The notes beneath the pieces were generated by a model that worked only from the letters and a program-made list of their open reading frames with translations, was not told the origin of the DNA and did not search any database. Positions 56,194 through 64,000 of a DNA stretch of 64,000 bases are shown piece by piece (positions within the stretch are counted from its first letter, which is position 1; each line of letters begins with the position of its first letter). This DNA comes from Mycobacterium mantenii (GTDB lineage: Bacteria > Actinomycetota > Actinomycetes > Mycobacteriales > Mycobacteriaceae), in the NCBI RefSeq assembly GCF_010731775.1, contig NZ_AP022590.1, positions 5,828,001 to 5,892,000 on the forward strand. The letters are read 5' to 3'. Both the position numbers and the translations under genes were made by a program.

Positions 56194-59100
56194 ATGCCAT
56201 ACACCTGGGACGCCGACGCGGGTGCTCTGCTGGTGCCCGGCGCACGCGGGGTAGTTCGCGTCCTCGGGGGGCCCGGCACCGGCAAGAGCAGCCTGCTGAT
56301 CGATGCCGCGGTCGCTCAGATCGGCGCGGGGGTCAATCCGGAATCGGTTCTGCTGCTTACCGGTTCCGGCCGGATGGGGATGGCCGAACGAGGCACCCTG
56401 ACGACGGCGTTGCTGCGCTCGCGCTCCACGGACACGGGCCGGGCCGCCGTGAGCGAGCCGCTGGTGCGGACCGTGCACGGGTACGCCTACGCGGTGTTGC
56501 GCCGGGCCGCCGAGCGCGCCGGCGAGGCGCCCCCGCGGCTGGTCACCAGCGCCGAGCAGGACGCCATCATCCGGGAACTGCTGGCCGGCGACCTCGAGGA
56601 CGGCCCGCGGGCCGCGACGGCGTGGCCGGCCCAGCTACGGCCGGCGCTGAGCACCGCGGGTTTCGCCACCGAGCTTCGTAACCTGTTGGCCCGCTGCGCC
56701 GAACGCGGTGTGGACCCTCAGGAACTGGAGCGGCTGGGCCGTCGTTGTAGCCGGCCGGAATGGACCGCCGCCGGTCAATTCGCGCGCCAGTACGAGCAGG
56801 TGATGCTGCTGCGGGCGGCGGTGGGCACAGCCGCGCCGGAGGCCACCACGCCCGCGTTGGGCGCCGCCGAATTGGTGGGTGCCGCGCTGGAGGCGTTCGC
56901 CGTCGACCCCGAACTGCTGTCCGCCGAACGCGGCCGGATCCGCGTCCTGTTGATCGACGACGCCCAGCAGCTCGACCCGCAGGCGGCCCGCCTGGTTCGG
57001 GTGCTCGCGGCGGGCGCCGAGCTGGCGCTGATCGCCGGGGATCCCAACCAGGCGGTGTTCGGCTTCCGCGGCGGCGAATCCGCTGGGCTGCTCGGCGGCG
57101 ACACGCCGTCGGTGACGTTGACGACGTCACATCGCTGCGCCCCGGCCGTGGGGCGCGCGGTCAGCGGTATCGCCGGCCGGTTGCCCGGCGGCAGCGGCGG
57201 CCGGCGGATCGACGGGGTCGGCGAGGGCGAGGGATCGGTCACGGTGCGTCTGGCCGCGTCGGCGCACGCCGAGGCGGCGACGATCGCCGACGCGCTGCGG
57301 CGCGCACACCTGGTCGACGGTGTGCCCTGGTCGCAGATGGCGGTCATCGTCCGGTCGGTGCCGCGGGCCGGTGCGCGATTGCCGCGCGCATTGGCCGCCG
57401 CCGGGGTGCCGGTGGCCGCGCCCGCGGTGCCCGGGCCGTTGTCCCAGGAGCCGGCGGCGCGGGCGTTGCTTACCGTGCTGCTGGCCACCGCCGACGGGCT
57501 CGACACGCAGCAGGCGCTGGCATTGGTGACCGGCCCCATCGGTCGCGTCGACCCGGTTTCGCTGCGCCAGCTGCGCCGAACCCTGCAGCGCGCCAACCCC
57601 GATCGCGCATCGGCAGATGTCGCCGAACTTTTGGGCGAGGCGCTGTCCGCCGACGCGCTCCCCGCGGGCCCGCAGGTCGCCCCGCTGCGCAAGGTCCGCG
57701 CGGTGCTGGAGGCGGCCGCGCACTCGCACCGCGCCGGCGACGACCCGCGCTACACCCTGTGGGCCGCCTGGCACCGCTCGGGCTTGCAGCGCCGCTGGCT
57801 GTCGATGAGCGAACGCGGCGGTCCCGCCGCGGCCCAGGCCACCCGGGACCTCGAGTCGGTGACCGCGTTGTTCGACATCACCGACGACTATGTGTCGCGC
57901 ACCTCGGGTGCGTCGTTGCGCGGCCTGGTCGAGCACATCGCCGCGCTGGCACTGCCGGGTGTCAGCCCCGAGCCGGTCGCCGTGGCCGAGCAGGTCAGGG
58001 TGCTCAGCGTGCACGCCGCGCTGGGGCACGAATGGGATTTCGTCATCATCGCCGGATTGCAAGATGGGTTGTGGCCCAACACCGTTCCGCGTGGTGGCGT
58101 GCTCGGTACCCACCGGCTGCTGGATGTGCTCGACGGGGTCGGCGCGGACGTCTCGGCGCGGGCGCCGCTGCTGGCCGAGGAGCGCAGGCTGCTGGTGGCG
58201 GCGATGGGCCGGGCCCGGCGCCGGTTGCTGGTGACGGCTGTCGACAGCGACACCGGTGGGGCGGGGTGCGAGGCCGCGCTGCCATCTGCGTTCTTCGCCG
58301 AGATCGCGCAGTGGGCGGACGACGACGCCGATGTCGCCGGCGTACCACCGGTCTCGGCGCCGCGGGTGTTGTCCGCGGCCGCGCTGGTGGGCCGGCTGCG
58401 GGGTGTGGTGTGCGCGCCCGACGGGGCGGTCGACGAGCACGCCCGCGACTGCGCGGCAACGCAATTGGCCCGGTTGGCCAAAGCCGGCGTGCCTGGCGCC
58501 GACCCCTCCGGGTGGCATGGCCTGACCCCGATCAGCACCAGCGAACCGCTGCGGGACAGCGGCGATGTCGTCACCCTGACGCCGTCGACCATGCAGACCC
58601 TCAACGACTGCCCGCTGCGCTGGCTGGCCGAACGGCACGGCGGATCCAATCCGCGCGACGTGCGCTCGACGATCGGGTCGGTGGTGCACGCCCTGATCGC
58701 CGAACCGCTCAGGAGCGAATCGGAACTGCTGGTTGAGCTGGAGCGCGCCTGGAAGCGGCTCCCCTTTGCGGCGCAATGGCATTCGGACAACGAGCTGGCC
58801 CGCCACCGTGCCATGCTGGAGGCGTTCTTCGAGTGGCGGTCGCAGACCCGAGGGGCGCTGACCGAGGTCGGAGTCGAGGTCGAGATTGAGGGGACCGTGG
58901 CAACCGGGGACGGCGGCGAGGTGCGGCTGCGCGGGCGGGTCGACCGCCTGGAGCGCGACGCCGCCGGCCGGCTGGTGATCGTCGACATCAAAACCGGCAA
59001 GACGCCGGTCAGCAAGGACGACGCCCAACAACACGCCCAGCTGGCGATGTATCAGCTGGCGGTGGCCGCGGGCCTGGTCGGCGACGGGACCGACAATGCG

Positions 59101-59331
59101 GAGCCCGGCGGTGCGCGGCTCGTGTACCTCGGCAAGGCCGGGGCGTCCGGAGTGGCCGAACGCGAACAGGATCCGCTGACCGCGGCCGCCGGCGACGAAT
59201 GGCGAGACGTCATCGCGCGAGCGGCCGACGCGACGTCCGGCCCGCAGTTCATCGCGCGGCGCAACGACGGCTGCTCGCACTGTCCCATCCGTCCGTCCTG
59301 CCCCGCCCACGTCGACGGGCCGCAGCGGTGA
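56194..59331 (+). CDS. adnA: AdnA subunit of the AdnAB helicase-nuclease
   Basis: AdnAB resects DNA double-strand breaks in mycobacteria. This protein has 1045 residues. A UvrD-like motor has Walker A LGGPGTGKSSLL (about residue 26) and LLIDDAQQLDPQ in place of a canonical DExx box (about 250). The C-terminal RecB-type nuclease has VIVDIKTGKTP (about 927) and QHAQLAMYQLAV. Four Cys of an iron-sulfur cluster lie in LNDCPLRW and near the end in CSHCPIRPSCP. The start ATG 56194 is preferred to TTG 56182. adnB overlaps it by four bases. Confidence 0.92.
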   Translation: MPYTWDADAGALLVPGARGVVRVLGGPGTGKSSLLIDAAVAQIGAGVNPESVLLLTGSGRMGMAERGTLTTALLRSRSTDTGRAAVSEPLVRTVHGYAYAVLRRAAERAGEAPPRLVTSAEQDAIIRELLAGDLEDGPRAATAWPAQLRPALSTAGFATELRNLLARCAERGVDPQELERLGRRCSRPEWTAAGQFARQYEQVMLLRAAVGTAAPEATTPALGAAELVGAALEAFAVDPELLSAERGRIRVLLIDDAQQLDPQAARLVRVLAAGAELALIAGDPNQAVFGFRGGESAGLLGGDTPSVTLTTSHRCAPAVGRAVSGIAGRLPGGSGGRRIDGVGEGEGSVTVRLAASAHAEAATIADALRRAHLVDGVPWSQMAVIVRSVPRAGARLPRALAAAGVPVAAPAVPGPLSQEPAARALLTVLLATADGLDTQQALALVTGPIGRVDPVSLRQLRRTLQRANPDRASADVAELLGEALSADALPAGPQVAPLRKVRAVLEAAAHSHRAGDDPRYTLWAAWHRSGLQRRWLSMSERGGPAAAQATRDLESVTALFDITDDYVSRTSGASLRGLVEHIAALALPGVSPEPVAVAEQVRVLSVHAALGHEWDFVIIAGLQDGLWPNTVPRGGVLGTHRLLDVLDGVGADVSARAPLLAEERRLLVAAMGRARRRLLVTAVDSDTGGAGCEAALPSAFFAEIAQWADDDADVAGVPPVSAPRVLSAAALVGRLRGVVCAPDGAVDEHARDCAATQLARLAKAGVPGADPSGWHGLTPISTSEPLRDSGDVVTLTPSTMQTLNDCPLRWLAERHGGSNPRDVRSTIGSVVHALIAEPLRSESELLVELERAWKRLPFAAQWHSDNELARHRAMLEAFFEWRSQTRGALTEVGVEVEIEGTVATGDGGEVRLRGRVDRLERDAAGRLVIVDIKTGKTPVSKDDAQQHAQLAMYQLAVAAGLVGDGTDNAEPGGARLVYLGKAGASGVAEREQDPLTAAAGDEWRDVIARAADATSGPQFIARRNDGCSHCPIRPSCPAHVDGPQR

Positions 59332-62300
59332 CCCCGCCGCGGCCGCGCTACAGCCCCGCCGAATTAGCCGGCGCGCTGGGACTTTTCCCGCCCACCGATG
59401 AGCAGGCCGCAGTCATCGCCGCGCCGCCGGGGCCGCTGGTGGTCATCGCCGGCGCCGGTGCCGGCAAGACCGAAACCATGGCCGCGCGGGTGGTGTGGCT
59501 GATCGCCAACGGCTACGCCGAGCCCGGTCAGGTGCTGGGATTGACGTTCACCCGCAAGGCCGCCGCCCAGCTGCTGCGCCGGGTCCGGTCCCGACTGGCT
59601 CGGCTGGCCGGTGTCGGTCTGGGCGTGCCGAGCGCCGGCGGTGACGCGGCCGTCGACATCGAGGGCGCGCCGACGGTCAGCACCTATCACGCCTTCGCGG
59701 GCTCGCTGTTGCGCGACTACGGGCTGTTGCTGCCCGTCGAGCCCGACACGCGGCTGCTCAGCGAAACCGAGTTGTGGCAGCTGGCTTTCGACGTGGTCAA
59801 CGAATATCCCGGGGAATTGCGAACCGACAAGACGCCGGCGGCCGTCACCTCGATGGTGCTGCGGCTGTGGGGGCAACTGGCCGAGCACCTGGTGGACACC
59901 AGCCAGCTGCGCGACACCCACGTGGAGCTGGAGAGGCTGATCCATTCGCTGCCCGCGGGTCCCTATCAACGGGACCGCGGCCCCAGCCAATGGCTGCTGC
60001 GGCTGCTGGCCACCCAGACCGAGCGTGCGGAATTGGTGCCACTGCTCGACGCTCTGAACGACCGGATGCGCTCCGCGAAGGTGATGGACTTCGGCATGCA
60101 GATGGCCTCGGCGGCCAGGCTGGCGGCGACGTTCCCGCAAGTCGGCGAGGACCTGCGCCGCTGCTACCGGGTGGTACTGCTCGACGAGTATCAGGACACC
60201 GGTCACGCCCAACGCATCGCGCTCTCAGCACTATTCGGCGCTGGAGTCGACGACGGGCTGGCGCTCACCGCCGTCGGTGACCCCATTCAGTCGATCTACG
60301 GCTGGCGCGGTGCTTCGGCGACCAACCTGCCCCGATTCACCACCGACTTCCCCCGATCCGACGGCACTCCGGCGCCGATCCTGGAGTTGCGGACCAGCTG
60401 GCGCAATCCGCCGCGGACCCTGCGTGTGGCCAACGCGGTGTCGGTGGAGGCGCGGCGGCGGTCGGTGGCCGTGCACGCGCTGCGCCCGCGCCCGGATGCC
60501 CTGCCCGGCACCGTCCGCTGCGCCTTGCTGCCCGACGTCACGGCCGAGCGCGAATGGATCGCCGGCCACCTCGAGGCGCAGTACCAGCGGGCCCGCGACG
60601 AGGGCGTCAGCCCGCCGACGGCCGCGGTGTTGGTGCGCCGCAACGCCGATGCCGCGCCGATCGCCGACGCGCTACGTGCTCGCGGAATCCCTGTCGAGGT
60701 CGTCGGGCTGGCCGGGCTGCTGGCCATTCCGGAGGTCGCCGAGGTGGTGGCCATGCTGCGGCTGGTCGCCGATCCGACGGCCGGTCCGGCGGCGATGCGG
60801 GTGCTCACCGGCTCACGCTGGCGCCTCGGTGCCCGCGACCTCGCGGCGCTGTGGCGGCGTGCGCGTGCGCTCGGCGGGGTTGTGCAGCCCGCCGAGTCGG
60901 CCTCGCCCGAGTCGATCGCGAGTGCGGCCGGCCCCGACGCCGATGCGGTATGCCTGGCCGACGCGATCGCCGATCCCGGTGTGGCCGAGGCATATTCGAC
61001 CGCCGGGCATCAGCGCATCACCGCCCTGGCCGCCGAACTGAGCGCACTGCGCGCCCACCTGGGCCATCCGCTCCCAGATCTGGTCGCCGAGGTGCGCCGC
61101 GTGCTGGGCATCGACTGCGAAGTCCGGGCCGCGGCGGGGGCCGGCGCCGGCTGGGCCGGCACCGAGCACCTGGATGCGTTCGCCGACGTCGTCGCCGGTT
61201 ACGCCGAACGCACCAACGACGCCGCAACCGGGCCGGCGGACGCATCGGCGTCCACGTCGGTGGACGGGCTGCTGGCATTCCTGGACGTCGCCGAGTCGGT
61301 CGAGAACGGTTTGGCGCCGGCACCATTGGCGGTCGCCCGCGACCGCGTCCAGGTGCTCACCGTGCACTCCGCGAAGGGGCTGGAGTGGCAGGTCGTCGCG
61401 GTGGCCCACCTGTCCGGCGGCACCTTCCCCTCGACGGCGTCGAAGAGCACCTGGCTCAGCGACGCCGCGGAGCTGCCGCCGCTGCTGCGCGGCGACCGCG
61501 AGGCCGGGGGTGCTCTGGGCATCCCGGTCATGGATACCTCGGATGTCACCAACCGAAAGCAGCTGTCGGACAAGATCTCCGAGCATCGCCGCCAGCTCGA
61601 GCAGCGGCGCATCGACGAGGAGCGGCGATTGCTGTATGTCGCCATCACCCGGGCGGAGGACACCCTGCTGGTGTCCGGGCACCACTGGGGGGCCACCGGC
61701 ATCAAGCCGCGCGGCCCGTCGGACTTCCTGTGCGAAATCAAGGCCGTCATCGACGATTCGGCGGCGGCCGCCGATCCCTGCGGGTCGGTTGAGCATTGGT
61801 CGCCGCCGCCCGCCGACGGCGAACGAAACCCGTTACGCGACGACGTCGTCGAAGCGGTATGGCCGCCCGATCCGTTGGCGGCGCGGCGCAACGACGTCGA
61901 GCGTGGTGCCGCGCTGGTGACTCAGGCGTTGCGCTCCGGCACGGCCGACCCGGGCGCGGATGTGGACGGCTGGGCCGCCGACGTGGATGCACTGCTGGCC
62001 GAGCGTGCCCGGGCGGTGCAGCCGCCGCCGCGCGTCCTGCCCGGCCAGTTGTCCGTCAGCTCGCTGGTCGGCCTGGCGCGTGACCCGGCGGGCACGGCGC
62101 AGCGGCTGCGGCATCGGTTGCCGTCCCGGCCGGAGCCGCATGCGTTGCTGGGCAATGCCTTTCACGCGTGGGTGCAGAAATTCTACGGCGCCGAGTGTTT
62201 GTTCGATCTCGGCGATCTGCCGGGCGCGGCGGATTCCGACTTCGGCGACAGCGCAGAATTGGCCGCGTTGCAGAATGCCTTCACCGAATCGCCTTGGGCC

Positions 62301-62651
62301 GCACGCACTCCCGTCGCCGTTGAGCTGCCGTTTGAAATGCCGATCGGCGACACCCTGGTGCGCGGGCGCATCGACGCGGTCTTCGCCGACCCCGATGGTG
62401 GCGCCACGGTGGTCGACTGGAAGACCGGTGAACCCCCACGCGGGCCGGAAGCGATGCGGCATGCCGCCGTCCAACTCGCCGTGTACCGCTCGGCCTGGGC
62501 GGCGTTGGCCGGCATCCCGGAATCCTCGGTGCGCACCGCATTCCATTACGTGGGTGCCCGCACGACCGTGATCCCCGACGAGTTGCCGAGCGAGGCCGAG
62601 GTCGCGGGCCTGCTGATGGATCCGGACGCTTCCCGCCTTGTCCGGGTGTGA
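59328..62651 (+). CDS. adnB: AdnB subunit of the AdnAB helicase-nuclease
   Basis: This protein has 1107 residues. The full SF1A motor shows Walker A VIAGAGAGKTETMAARVV (about 40), LTFTRKAAAQLLRRV, the DExx box VVLLDEYQDTGHAQR (about 285), GDPIQSIYGWRGA and LTVHSAKGLEWQVV. The C-terminal nuclease has AVFADPDGGATVVDWKTGEP (about 1020) and QLAVYRSAWA. It is the lead translocating motor of the pair. The GTG start overlaps the adnA stop (GTGA), so the subunits are made together. Confidence 0.93.
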   Translation: MTPPRPRYSPAELAGALGLFPPTDEQAAVIAAPPGPLVVIAGAGAGKTETMAARVVWLIANGYAEPGQVLGLTFTRKAAAQLLRRVRSRLARLAGVGLGVPSAGGDAAVDIEGAPTVSTYHAFAGSLLRDYGLLLPVEPDTRLLSETELWQLAFDVVNEYPGELRTDKTPAAVTSMVLRLWGQLAEHLVDTSQLRDTHVELERLIHSLPAGPYQRDRGPSQWLLRLLATQTERAELVPLLDALNDRMRSAKVMDFGMQMASAARLAATFPQVGEDLRRCYRVVLLDEYQDTGHAQRIALSALFGAGVDDGLALTAVGDPIQSIYGWRGASATNLPRFTTDFPRSDGTPAPILELRTSWRNPPRTLRVANAVSVEARRRSVAVHALRPRPDALPGTVRCALLPDVTAEREWIAGHLEAQYQRARDEGVSPPTAAVLVRRNADAAPIADALRARGIPVEVVGLAGLLAIPEVAEVVAMLRLVADPTAGPAAMRVLTGSRWRLGARDLAALWRRARALGGVVQPAESASPESIASAAGPDADAVCLADAIADPGVAEAYSTAGHQRITALAAELSALRAHLGHPLPDLVAEVRRVLGIDCEVRAAAGAGAGWAGTEHLDAFADVVAGYAERTNDAATGPADASASTSVDGLLAFLDVAESVENGLAPAPLAVARDRVQVLTVHSAKGLEWQVVAVAHLSGGTFPSTASKSTWLSDAAELPPLLRGDREAGGALGIPVMDTSDVTNRKQLSDKISEHRRQLEQRRIDEERRLLYVAITRAEDTLLVSGHHWGATGIKPRGPSDFLCEIKAVIDDSAAAADPCGSVEHWSPPPADGERNPLRDDVVEAVWPPDPLAARRNDVERGAALVTQALRSGTADPGADVDGWAADVDALLAERARAVQPPPRVLPGQLSVSSLVGLARDPAGTAQRLRHRLPSRPEPHALLGNAFHAWVQKFYGAECLFDLGDLPGAADSDFGDSAELAALQNAFTESPWAARTPVAVELPFEMPIGDTLVRGRIDAVFADPDGGATVVDWKTGEPPRGPEAMRHAAVQLAVYRSAWAALAGIPESSVRTAFHYVGARTTVIPDELPSEAEVAGLLMDPDASRLVRV

Positions 62652-62745
62652 CCTGCGCCGCCCGAGTATTGAGGCGGCTGTGGCCATGGTTACATAAGAC
62701 GCGTGCGTGTCTCGTGCGCAGAAGTCAAGCCGGTGACGGGCCGCC

Positions 62746-63816
62746 GTGGGCAACGGTAGGTCCCGGAAGCTGAGCGGTCTGGACGAAACCCTTACTGCTC
62801 AGCGCGGTCACCAGCTGATCGGCGTGGTGCGCATCCCCGAAGAGCATGCGAGTCCCATCCGCGTCATCACCCGCCGCCTGGGCATCGCGCTGGTGGTGCT
62901 GTTCGCCGCGGCCGTCATCGTCTACCTGGACCGCACCGGTTACCGCGACGTGCGGGGCGAGCCGCTGACCTTCCTGGACTGCGTGTACTTCTCCGCGGTG
63001 TCCCTGTCGACGACCGGCTACGGCGACATCACGCCGTACACCGAAACCGCACGTCTGGTTCACACCCTGATCTTCACCGCGCTGCGGATCGCGTTCCTGG
63101 CCGTGTTGGTCGGCACCACGCTCGAAGTGCTCTCCGAGCGGTCCCGGCAAGGGTGGAAGATTCAGCGTTGGAGGAGCAGAGTGCGCAACCACACCATCGT
63201 GATCGGCTACGGCACCAAGGGGAAAACGGCGGTCGCCGCCATCCTCAGTGACGAGGCCGCCCAGGGCGAGGTCGTCGTCGTCGACACCGATCGCAGCACC
63301 CTCGAGCACGCCGAAAGCGCGGGCCTGGTCACGCTGCACGGCGACGCGACCAAAGCCGATGTGCTGCGGCTGGCCGGCGCCCAGCACGCCGCGTCCATCA
63401 TCGTGGCCACCAGCCGGGATGACACCGCGGTGCTGGTGACGTTGACGGCGCGCGAGATCGCGCCCAACGCCAAGATCGTCGCCTCGATCCGGGAGACCGA
63501 GAACCAGCACCTGCTGCAGCAGTCGGGCGCGGACTCGGTGGTGGTCTCCTCGGCCACCGCCGGCCGGCTCCTCGGGCTTGCCACCACCACGCCCAGCGTT
63601 GTCGAGATGATCGAGGATCTGCTGACTCCTGACGTCGGGCTGGCCATCGCCGAGCGTGAAGTGGAGCAGGCCGAGGTCGGCGGATCGCCGCGGCACCTAC
63701 GCGACACCGTGCTCGGCGTGGTGCGCGACGGCCACCTGCTGCGCATCGGTGCGCCGGAAGTGGATGCCATCGAGGCCAACGACCGGCTGCTCTACATCCG
63801 AAACGCCGACCACTGA
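62746..63816 (+). CDS. Potassium channel with TrkA-N (RCK) domain
   Basis: This protein has 356 residues. Two membrane helices flank a pore with the selectivity filter LSTTGYGDITPY (about residue 88). A cytoplasmic RCK domain follows: VIGYGTKGKTAVAAI, VVDTDRSTLEHAESAG, HGDATKADVLRLAGA. It is a two-TM gated K+ channel subunit, matching Rv3200c. The start is GTG 62746. Its stop overlaps the nudC start. Confidence 0.92.
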   Translation: MGNGRSRKLSGLDETLTAQRGHQLIGVVRIPEEHASPIRVITRRLGIALVVLFAAAVIVYLDRTGYRDVRGEPLTFLDCVYFSAVSLSTTGYGDITPYTETARLVHTLIFTALRIAFLAVLVGTTLEVLSERSRQGWKIQRWRSRVRNHTIVIGYGTKGKTAVAAILSDEAAQGEVVVVDTDRSTLEHAESAGLVTLHGDATKADVLRLAGAQHAASIIVATSRDDTAVLVTLTAREIAPNAKIVASIRETENQHLLQQSGADSVVVSSATAGRLLGLATTTPSVVEMIEDLLTPDVGLAIAEREVEQAEVGGSPRHLRDTVLGVVRDGHLLRIGAPEVDAIEANDRLLYIRNADH

Positions 63817-64000
63817 TGGCGATCGCGGACTTTCAGCTGCGCAGCGTCCCGCTGTTGTCCCGCGTGGGCGCCGACCGTGCCGATGAGCTGCGCACCGACG
63901 TCGAGGCGGCCGCCGCGGGCTGGGCGGATGCGGCCGTGCTGCGGGTGGATTCGCGCAATCAGGTGTTGGCCGCCAACGGCCGGGTGGTGCTCGGCGCCGC
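63816..64000 (+). CDS. nudC: NAD-capped RNA/NADH pyrophosphatase NudC (N-terminal part)
   Basis: Only the first 61 residues lie in the window. DFQLRSVPLLSRVGADRADE and VLAANGRVVLGAA match the mycobacterial NudC N-terminus. The Nudix box and zinc motif are downstream of the window. The ATG overlaps the stop of the potassium-channel gene, so the two are probably co-transcribed. Confidence 0.85.
   Translation, partial: MAIADFQLRSVPLLSRVGADRADELRTDVEAAAAGWADAAVLRVDSRNQVLAANGRVVLGA

Overview
The window is high-GC actinobacterial DNA from a mycobacterium. Marker genes include whiB1, the sigH-rshA pair, pdtaS, the adnA-adnB nuclease pair, a DUF3152 protein, 13E12-family scraps and an ephC-like epoxide hydrolase. 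From remembered gene order, two blocks are collinear with M. tuberculosis: about 1-22270 follows Rv1106c to Rv1127c, and about 34670-64000 follows Rv3224 down to Rv3199c. No rRNA, tRNA or CRISPR array was seen. The species is not determined here. A non-tuberculous species is likely, because the accessory segments and insertion sequences differ from M. tuberculosis.

Left core (1-22272): the start of a 3-beta-hydroxysteroid dehydrogenase, exonuclease VII (xseB-xseA), ispH, the GTPase gene ychF, an adenylyl cyclase, the pentose-phosphate pair zwf-gnd, alpha/beta hydrolases, a short ppdK and a DoxX protein. Between ychF and 10.9 kb lies a variable patch. The end of ychF has been replaced, and four more or less degraded copies of the normal ychF 3' end recur downstream, separating small cassettes: two unknown proteins and a methyltransferase. 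This looks like repeated insertion at the 3' end of ychF.

Accessory island (about 22273-28900): AT-richer, full of decay. It holds a frameshifted IS3-family element, a second scrap of the same element, an IS256-family remnant, a lipoprotein pseudogene with several frameshifts, and small secreted proteins, one carrying a 24-alanine run coded by a triplet microsatellite. Two scraps of a 13E12-family gene bracket it. It sits at the junction of the two synteny blocks.

Catabolic-looking module (28947-34651): TetR and SDR genes diverge from a four-gene operon (MBL-fold alkylsulfatase-like hydrolase, SDR, sulfotransferase-family protein, zinc-type alcohol dehydrogenase). The 89 bp between them contains a perfect direct repeat and a perfect inverted repeat. 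The substrate is unknown.

Right core (34670-64000): an SDR, the redox-stress sigma factor sigH with its anti-sigma factor rshA, a 24-residue ribosomal protein gene (bL37), a biotinyl carrier protein, pdtaS, whiB1 with a CRP-type site, a lipid-kinase-like gene, entC with a phosphatase, parA, an internally deleted IS110-family element, rhlE, a TetR gene, moeB1/moeZ, an alkyltransferase-like protein, lipV, the AdnAB recombination motor-nuclease, a potassium-channel protein and the start of nudC. Three repeat loci (56 bp, 57 bp and a dispersed relative) lie between these genes.
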